Below are positions 43,801 to 50,922 of a stretch of DNA of 64,000 bases, piece by piece. Made by a program: the position numbers and the translations under genes. Each line of letters opens with the position of its first letter. Positions within the stretch are counted from its first letter, which is position 1. Source of the stretch: Cydia pomonella (Eukaryota; Arthropoda; Insecta; Lepidoptera; Tortricidae); assembly GCF_033807575.1 (NCBI RefSeq), contig NC_084704.1, positions 33,333,968 through 33,397,967 of the forward strand. The letters are read 5' to 3'. Under the pieces are notes generated by a model. It saw only the letters and a program-made list of their open reading frames with translations, was not told where the DNA came from and searched no databases.

Positions 43801-46800
43801 AAAGAAAGTTGCGTGGAAACAGTATACTTATTAGGTGACTTCAATGCGCATCCATATGAACTATTTTGTGACGAGCTACTTAGTTTTTGTGCGGAAAGGG
43901 ACTGGATCTGTGCTGATATCGTTAAACTAGGCATAGACTCGAGCGCACACACGTACCTGAGCGAAACGCACGGATCTAAGAGGTGGTTGGATCATTGCGT
44001 AACCACGTCAGCTGGGTTGGACGCTATTGTCGATATTTTCATTAATTACGATGTCTATTGTTCTGATCATTACCCTCTTGTAATTAAATGTAATTTTAAT
44101 CTAGTTAAGCCTAAGATGCATCAAAGTAATAACTGTGCAATATTTAATGGGAAATGTGTAACTTGGGGGGAAAGAACCTCTGATGAAATTGAAAAATATG
44201 AAAATAAATGTAGTGAACTTTTAAAAATTATTGATTTTCCTTCCTATTTAAGGGACTGCTGTGGTAGCTGCTGCTTAAATAACTCTGAGCATTGTAAGAT
44301 AATTGATCAAATGTACTTAAAAATAATATCATCGTTATGTTTGGCTTCTATGTACAGCAAAGCTGCCACGGGAGGTTCCGGATGCCGAAAAAAGATAGTC
44401 ATAGGGTGGAACAAACATGTAAGCGATGCGCACAGGGAGGCCAGGGCTAGATTCCAGGACTGGATTTCGTGTGGTAAGCCTAATTGTGGGTCCGTTTTTG
44501 ATGCTATGACTCTTAGCCGTAAAATATTTAAATCGAAACTCAGATGGGTCCAACAACATCAAGACCAAATAAAAATGGACCTACTTGCCGCACATCACAC
44601 GAAAAATGATTTTCGAAACTTTTGGAAAATGACGAAAAAGTTGGAGAGTAGGCCTGGACTTTCTGTAAGCGTGGATGGAATTTCAGATCCCAAGGGTATT
44701 GCAAATGTATTTAAAGACCATTTCAACGTTAAACCCGCTTCCTCGCCCGTGGACGTGCGGCGGCAGTTGCTCGATATTGGGATATCGGAGGGGAGTGACT
44801 TTCAGATCCATTTCAGTGCAGATGACGTAAGAAAAATAATAAAGGATATGAAGAGAGGAAAGTCACCCGGTCACGATCATTTAAGTATCGAGCATCTGCT
44901 GTTTGCTGGTCCTCACCTGCCCCGCGTATTGGCAATGTTTTTTGACCTTTGTATATGTCACTCGTACCTGCCATCTGATTTGACCAAAACCATTGTTGTG
45001 CCCATTGTCAAAAATAAAACGGGTGATATATCCAACAGGGCCAACTACAGGCCTATATCTCTAGCAACAATTGTAGCTAGGGTGCTCGACGGCTTGCTCA
45101 ATGTGCAATTGGACAAATGTATAAAATTACATGATGCACAGTTCGGCTTTCGAGCCGGTTTATCTACCGAAAGTGCCATCATTTGTCTAAAGCAAGCTGT
45201 TGAGTACTACACACGCAGAAAGACACCTGTTTATGCGTGTTTTCTCGATCTTTCCAAAGCCTTCGATCTTGTTAACTATGATCTACTTTGGAATAAGCTT
45301 GACGAAGTGCATTTTCCTAAGGAACTCACACGCATATTCAGGTGTTGGTATGCTGGCCAGCGAAATTGTGTTCGCTGGGGTAGTGTCTTGTCGGATGAGT
45401 ACGGTCTGGAGTGCGGGGTGCGGCAGGGGGGACTGACCTCACCTAAACTTTTCAATTTGTATATCGATGCCTTAATCGGCGAGCTCAGCAGTGCACATGT
45501 CGGCTGTCATATAGATAGAGTTTGTTTCAATAATATAAGCTATGCAGATGACATGGTACTGTTGAGCCCGTCAGTTGGTGGTTTGAGATTGCTTATTGAG
45601 AAGTGTGAGTCATATGCCCTAACGCATAACCTTAAATATAACGTTAAGAAGAGCGAATACATGGTCTTCAAAGCGGGAAGCAAGTGCCCATCACACATCC
45701 CACCTATTCATTTGAATGGCATGCAACTAAAAAGGGTTTTCTCATTTAAATACCTTGGGCACTTGGTAACCGACGATTTCCGTGATGACGCTGATATTGA
45801 GAGGGAGCGGAGGGCCTCGGCCGTCAGGGCCAATATGATAGCTCGCAGGTTCAGCCGGTGTACAGCGCCAGTTAAAATAACATTATTTCGAGCATTCTGT
45901 ACATCGCTGTACACCTGCAGCCTGTGGACTCGGTACACGCAAAAGGCTTTTAACGCCATGCGCGTACAATATAATGACGCGTTCAGGGTACTGTTGCGGC
46001 TGCCTCGCTACTGCAGTGCGTCGGGCATGTTCGCGGATGCACATGTGGACGGATTCCACGCGACACTGCGCAAGCGCTGCGCCGCGACGCTCCGCAGGGT
46101 GCGCGACAGCCGCCACAGTCTCCTGACCGTCGTGGCTGACAGATGGGACAGTGGCCTGATAAGGCACTGGTCCTCTCTGCATTTATCTCTAGTACCTAAG
46201 ATAGTTATTTAAGTTTATTTTTTAAGTTAACCTTAGTCATAGCTTTTAATTCTTAAGATGTACTAACAAAATATGGACCATGTTTGTCTGAAATAAATGC
46301 ATTTTATTTTTTATTTTATTTTTTTTATTTATTTAAATATAACAATATTTTGACCTAAATTATAAATTCGAAGTACCCTCAAGAAATATTTTAAAAATGT
46401 ATGCTGTCATGTTTTTATTTAACACGTTTATTTTCTCTCTCGTATTCGAAATGAAAAGTAGTGTATTAAGCTCGGGTGAAAGGCATGCCTTGGTTAACAA
46501 TCTACCATTGATTTGTTTTCCCAGTAATACCAATTATGGGATTGATTGATTTCTCCGCTCGTCTGCTCCTCAGTGGAAAAACAGCCTTATAAACTGGCGC
46601 GAAGTATTATTTCAATATTTTTTTTCCATTTAGGTAAATATTTAGCTGGAGGCACCTCCAATGTGCAAGAGGCACTGACGGCAGTTTCGCTTATTGGTGT
46701 GAAGTGTTATTTCAAGTTTGAGATTTTGATGTAGCCCTATTTATTTATGTGTTACTCATACAACATCTCTATCAGGGGGAGGGGGGGGGGGGGATCTTTT

Positions 46801-49576
46801 TGGCATAAAACAAGTTCCAACAATCGGAAGCGAACCATAAAGTATGACAAGAAGAACCTGTAGTATCGTAGAGCAATCTCTGGCTGGTCGTTGTAGAAGT
46901 TGAACATGGCGATGCTGGCCACCGCCTCCATATTAGTCGGATCCTCGAGCGCCACCACGCGGTACTCCTGCACGGCCAGCGTGGAGTTACCCATTTGATC
47001 GTGGATCCTGGCCTGCTCCAGCAGCAAGGGCGGGTACGAGTGGAACACCGATAAACCCTGTGGGTTTCATTTTCTTTAGTTCGCTCGAGCAATAAAGCGT
47101 AACTTAGTGAGGGGATTACCACCGATTTAATTACAATTTGGGTGTCAAGGTGCTTCCTACCTATCGCGAACCATAAAGTATCGCTAAAATGTTCGTGTGC
47201 ATTTCATTGTACAGTCACCATCGATAGTAGCATAAGTGTCAGATTGACGTTGTCCAAAAATATATATCTGCTACTCTGGAATTATTTAACAAATAGAGAT
47301 ACATATCTCTGTAGAGTCCAGTGTTAAGCCTGAGTGGACGCTCGAAGAAGAGCGTTCGGCGAGGCGTGTAGCGTCGCGTCGGGCTCACAAGTGATGTGAG
47401 CAGCGTGCACTAAGGCCGCTCCTATACGTTTGCATTTGTTTAACATGCACGCCGCGCGCCCCGTCCCGCTGCACGCCCAACTCGAGCAGCAACACAGGCC
47501 TTACACTTAAGCCTCTACTCTAATTTTTGATTATTTGCATGATGGCCAGGCTACATTTGCCTATGCCGCACTTCAATGATTCATGATTTTGTAAAAGCTG
47601 CAGAGGTGCGCAAGAGGTCTACATTGGTTTTAAATGAGTGGGTGAAAGTATAAGGATGCCTTTCCACTGAGGTGGAACTGGGCGGAAGCCAACCAATAGC
47701 AGTAGTACATCCATGGTAGTACCTAGATGTAATCCAAATTCTCTTCTGCGCTCCGCTGGGTGACCTCAAATAAATAAATAAATACCAATGTCATTGATTG
47801 ATTCCCGCACGCCTCCTCTCATCTCGGCTTACGTTTCATACAAGAAGCTATGACTATCCCGCTTCAACAAAATGAAACATGGAGCTTTTATGTAAGTATG
47901 TATTTGTTCATATTTACTCACGTACCTGCTTGCAAACTTCCAACGCCGACAACGGCTGATTGAGCCCCACATACATCGCGATCAACCGCAGATATATCGA
48001 CACGTGTTTGTTCAGTTTCAGCGCCTGCCTCAAACAGTCTTCCGCATTTCTGAACATGCCTAAAGTGGAGTAGCAGCGGGCAAGGGAGAAATGCCACCAC
48101 CAGTCCGTGGTGTCATCGGCCTTTTGAGCTTGGAATGCTATTTCTATTGCCTGGAATGAAAGAATGGGTAAACAGGAGAAGGATGCTCAAGGCTCCAGCG
48201 AGGGCTGTGACGGCCCTGGAGGCTCGCGCGGCCATGTTGAGTTAAGACTATTAGTTATTAAATAACCTAATCATAACGACTGGATTACCTTTCGAACATC
48301 CCCTTCACAATAGTAAACATATTCAAAGAGTGTCTTCGCAGAGGGTGTAAACATCTTGTTTTCCTTATCTACGAATCTCAGCGACAGTGGCACGGTCGGG
48401 GTGAAGCTGAAGGGTGCTCCAGCGAGGGCTGTGGCGGCCCTGGAGGCTCGCGAGGCTGTGTTGAGGGCGCTGCGGGCGGTACGAGCACGGGCTGTGCTGG
48501 TACCGGCTCGGGTCTTCAAAGTTGCTGTAGCGGTTCTCTAATACAACAACGGTAGCTATTTTACTGTTTGTAAAATAAGACGAACTTACTCGTATCATCG
48601 TTAGAAATTGGAGATATTTAGGTAACTATCACACCATTGGATAATATGAGTCTAATGCCGGGTATACTGTTGACTGTACTCGTTGAATCTCAGAAAAAAC
48701 CGACCCAACTGGAGAAGGGCGAGACGAAACCAGTAAGAGTGAGACGAGAAGGGAGCGTTGTGTAGGTACACACTCGTTCCCGACTTGTCTCGAGGTCTCG
48801 ACGTGTACAGTCGGCATAAACCTACACTAGAGGATGTACTAAGACTAGTAGCTGATCTAGCTGCCGAAGAGTTCTATTAGCTTCCTGGCTCTATGATCAT
48901 ATCAACTTGATTGCAATATGAAAGTACGAACTTGCGGCTCTGTGAGAACCGAAAATCTTCAAGCTCCTTTTGGAGTTTATGAGAAACATGCCAGGCTAGG
49001 TTGCCAATACGTATTCACATAGGTGAGGAAACCGGTAGGGTGCCAATAGCTTTATATAGAGGATAGGATAGCTACTACTATATATAGTGCCAATAGCTTT
49101 ATATTATAGCGTAGACATATTTTTATTATGAAAATTTTACTAAGCTTATTCCTTTGTTGCATTACTGAACGCCCTTTTGATACAGGTTATAGTGAAATTA
49201 TGATTTAATGCTAGTTAACGCTAAATAATGTACAAAAGGCGAATTCAGGTTACGTATTTTTGCCAAACCTGATTCTTAAACTTTAAAATAATTTAGGACT
49301 TACAATGTTCTGAGCAGTCCTAGAACTCCTCTGAAACGACGTGCCCGGCCGCGGAGTCTTCGCCACAGCCGTGTTCGTCAGCTCATCCTGCTGCGGAACA
49401 TATTCGACCTCCTCATACCCGTTCCCAGCAATCTTGGCTTCTATCGTCATAGCTCTCATCTGGATGAACTCTAGCATACGGTCGTCTTTCCCTTGTAACG
49501 CTGTCGCGCATAGTGTTAGACATTCGGTGTATTGTTTTGTTTTGTATAAGTTTATAATTCTGTAGTCTATATCCAT
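40842..49576 (-). CDS. TTC8: Tetratricopeptide repeat protein 8 / BBS8 (416 aa, 6 exons)
   Basis: Exons in transcript order: 49576-49304, 48537-48289, 48150-47926, 47057-46858, 41586-41412, 40970-40842; 1251 nt, phases consistent (0,0,0,2,0). BBS8 is a subunit of the BBSome, which sorts membrane proteins in cilia. Matches to vertebrate TTC8 include the N-terminal helical repeat, AKTPRPGTS, a linker of alternating basic and small residues, KTLFEYVYYCEGDVRK, DWWWHFSLARCYSTLGM, FYNDQPEIALRYYRRLL, IYNNLALCCLYCNQWD and IWFNLAHVALSTGD. The 5.3-kb intron 4 contains a complete LINE in opposite orientation. The frame stops at 40842 after LRTRKDK, about 100 residues short of the vertebrate C-terminus; a GTAAAC donor overlaps the stop, but no further exon was found before DYNC2LI1. 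Confidence 0.9.
41993..43369 (+). CDS. LINE ORF1 protein (458 aa)
   Basis: Starts MAHTLKCNNCDIVVNELLAF, with a C-x2-C pair at residues 7 and 10. A LHKLPPIDFDSVDLTSLLKD region and a coiled-coil-like helix follow; the middle is rich in proline, serine and acidic residues. The C-terminal ~85 residues resemble an RRM-like fold (PIMITNVHKDTSKADIINYI). It presumably binds element RNA. The same architecture is present, diverged, in the LINE at 1706-3016. Confidence 0.85.
   Translation: MAHTLKCNNCDIVVNELLAFVINKLHLMDDESMSRICLAFFTAQDIRTAKDLLFLSVPVRKKKMNRRREGHQRRDIDDIIDLARETDPDKFPVFVARDLHKLPPIDFDSVDLTSLLKDMVVLKNELQAIKARYVTQEQFENLEKIAMECRRITNESDPFYRNVSHSNLNVNVRRGAYLNSGPMGLHMSSRSIECSDEDNKTVLSQSSPLGTGISPSHSPNRKQAEHTNSDRADQENTPAHALDLAQQPLSPHSSPPAPPSSAIAIKQPPSKQVPSTGEQVEAITIKIAESQELLNPASLDPVMSFADIAKEGEWKKVTRRSKPAPKNRRVGMMGKAETKTNFKAAEPKIPIMITNVHKDTSKADIINYIREKTSDTVTLEQIVMKNKSNNYNAYKFYVCQEKVSMFLDDSLWPRGIIFRRFITSKYVLVNTGRDTAPSVTTSATPGATSATTILSKQT
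43378..46212 (+). CDS. LINE endonuclease-reverse transcriptase (944 aa)
   Basis: Endonuclease motifs: SFNCRSIKR, IAIQEHWL with the catalytic glutamate, LLGDFNAHPYE, and SDHYPLVIKC near residue 225. Reverse transcriptase motifs: NYRPISLATIVARVL, AQFGFRAGLSTESAI, ACFLDLSKAFDLVNYDLLWN, GVRQGGLTSPKLF and the active-site SYADDMVLLSP. The C-terminus has the usual basic tail. There is no stop or frameshift, so the copy may be young and could still be functional. Confidence 0.92.
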   Translation: MGLSEVTLCSFNCRSIKRSIDDIRRLCNTADIIAIQEHWLIPSDLAYLNTVSDEFACTGTSAVDTTAGMLRGRPYGGTALLWRKKLFPSTSVIQCDNVRISAIDITLDDKHIIVFSVYMPNNAIDNLPDFVQCVSTMEAIVKESCVETVYLLGDFNAHPYELFCDELLSFCAERDWICADIVKLGIDSSAHTYLSETHGSKRWLDHCVTTSAGLDAIVDIFINYDVYCSDHYPLVIKCNFNLVKPKMHQSNNCAIFNGKCVTWGERTSDEIEKYENKCSELLKIIDFPSYLRDCCGSCCLNNSEHCKIIDQMYLKIISSLCLASMYSKAATGGSGCRKKIVIGWNKHVSDAHREARARFQDWISCGKPNCGSVFDAMTLSRKIFKSKLRWVQQHQDQIKMDLLAAHHTKNDFRNFWKMTKKLESRPGLSVSVDGISDPKGIANVFKDHFNVKPASSPVDVRRQLLDIGISEGSDFQIHFSADDVRKIIKDMKRGKSPGHDHLSIEHLLFAGPHLPRVLAMFFDLCICHSYLPSDLTKTIVVPIVKNKTGDISNRANYRPISLATIVARVLDGLLNVQLDKCIKLHDAQFGFRAGLSTESAIICLKQAVEYYTRRKTPVYACFLDLSKAFDLVNYDLLWNKLDEVHFPKELTRIFRCWYAGQRNCVRWGSVLSDEYGLECGVRQGGLTSPKLFNLYIDALIGELSSAHVGCHIDRVCFNNISYADDMVLLSPSVGGLRLLIEKCESYALTHNLKYNVKKSEYMVFKAGSKCPSHIPPIHLNGMQLKRVFSFKYLGHLVTDDFRDDADIERERRASAVRANMIARRFSRCTAPVKITLFRAFCTSLYTCSLWTRYTQKAFNAMRVQYNDAFRVLLRLPRYCSASGMFADAHVDGFHATLRKRCAATLRRVRDSRHSLLTVVADRWDSGLIRHWSSLHLSLVPKIVI
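47321..47506. mobile_element. GC-rich MITE (GTGTAAGGCC family)
   Basis: Ends GTGTTAAGCCTGAGTGGACG and AGGCCTTACAC-type complement; interior similar to 11784-11970. Lies in TTC8 intron 3. Confidence 0.6.
48188..48245 (-). pseudogene. Partial copy of TTC8 exon 2 in the following intron
   Basis: About 55 bases (including CTCCAGCGAGGGCTGTG and CGGCCCTGGAGGCTCGCG on the plus strand) match the inside of exon 2 (48416-48465) with a few differences. It lies in intron 2, just downstream of exon 2, and has no flanking splice sites of its own. Confidence 0.75.
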
Positions 49577-49637
49577 TGTTTAAGTTAACTAGAAAGTTAT
49601 AACGTAAGTTGAACAGTTTTATGTTTCGGTTTCGATT

Positions 49638-49652
49638 GGTTGCTAAGCAACC
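49638..49652 (-). promoter_or_regulatory. X-box (RFX site) upstream of TTC8
   Basis: GGTTGCTAAGCAACC is a perfect palindrome of the X-box form GTTGCT-A-AGCAAC. It lies 62 bases upstream of the TTC8 start codon (49576). RFX-family factors (DAF-19 in worms, Rfx in flies) bind such sites to switch on ciliary genes, BBS genes among them. Strand is nominal because the site is symmetric. Confidence 0.8.
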
Positions 49653-50858
49653 CCTGCCTATACTACACGTAATATGAATCAGCTACGTTCTTCACACCTC
49701 TACCTATAGTGTGCTATGTTCAAAATAAAAGGAATAATTTAAATCTAAAAAAAGTACTTGCCTAATGTTTATTTTGGCCAAAGTTTCACAAAACCACTCC
49801 CGTGTTTCTCATTATGTACCTACTTGTAAAAAGTACTGTAATTCTGCGGTTTTATTTGTATAAAGTATCTACAAATAATTACAAGCTTATATTTAAGTTA
49901 TCCTGTTAGTAGGCACATATGTTAGTTAGTGTGAGTCAAATCTTGGCAGCTAAATTTGACCCACTTCCCAATTTCCGATTGAGCTGAAATTTTGCATATA
50001 TATGTAAATCTAATGACAATGCAATATTATGATGACATGGTGCTGATCTGATGATGAGACAGGAGGTGGCCATGCGAACTCTGTGATAAAACAATGCAAA
50101 CTAATTATGTTTGGGGTTTTTAGAATTATTTAGATAAGTATTAGTTGCTGTGAAAAGAAAAGTACAGTCAGCGATAAAAGCGAAATGAAATGTTTATCAA
50201 AAAACTTATTTTTGTATATAACCCTATGTAACTAGGTATATACGTATAAGTGTGGCTCTGTCAAGTCCACCCCATTACCCTCGCGCCATAACGTTGCAAA
50301 TACCCTCAATACTCCGACTGGACGTCAGCTGTTTTATGGGTTGAGATAATTTTATTCCTTTGTTTTTAGCAAAAGCTTAACTGAGGCAGTGGTCTTAAAC
50401 CTTTATAAATATGCTGTTTTTAAGTAAACGAATACTTGTCAGTTTCCAATAAAAGACGCCTAAATGAATTTTGTATGTTACTTTTATAACGTATGTACCT
50501 ATATACAATACCGGCCAATAATATATCACCTTCGTGTTTTTACGGTATAACTTTGTTTTAAAATAAATGATATTTGGTTTTTTTAAAGCACATTTGCCAT
50601 AAATATATAACAAAAAACTTCTTCTTAAAATCCTCACAAAAGTCTTGTAATAAATATTAATAAAAACCAGTGGTAAAATTTCTCAGACTTTCCAAACATT
50701 TTAAATCGTCTATTTTCAAATAATTTGCTCCGTTATTTATATAAATACCTAGCTGAGGATGGTCCATATTATCTCGGAAATAAAGCCAAGCGATTTGTCA
50801 CTTTCAAAAATGTTATAAGAATTGTTGACGATCCCTGCATAGTCGCCACCAATGTTAG

Positions 50859-50866
50859 TATAAAAG
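50859..50866 (+). promoter_or_regulatory. Candidate TATA box of GPA2
   Basis: TATAAAAG lies 57 bases before the GPA2 start codon, leaving room for a short 5' UTR if transcription starts about 30 bases downstream. A second AT-rich candidate is at 50737. No other evidence for the start site. Confidence 0.5.
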
Positions 50867-50922
50867 AGGTTTTTTGTCAAAACATCTCCATTGAGTTTTG
50901 AGCGACACTCAACTATTTCGCC

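Larger units (their letters stand above)
41765..46320 (+). mobile_element. LINE, CR1/Jockey-group, apparently complete, in TTC8 intron 4
   Basis: A short 5' region, ORF1 (41993-43369), an 8-base gap, ORF2 (43378-46212) and a ~100-bp 3' UTR with AATAAA and an (ATTTT)n tail to about 46320. Both ORFs are intact. It is inserted antisense to TTC8. The 5' border is approximate, set by the end of TTC8 intron-like sequence near 41765. Confidence 0.9.

Noticed and set aside
46775..46793. Poly-G run near TTC8 exon 4, and poly-C run at about 61074
   Set aside because: Simple homopolymer tracts; possible sequencing length errors but no feature.
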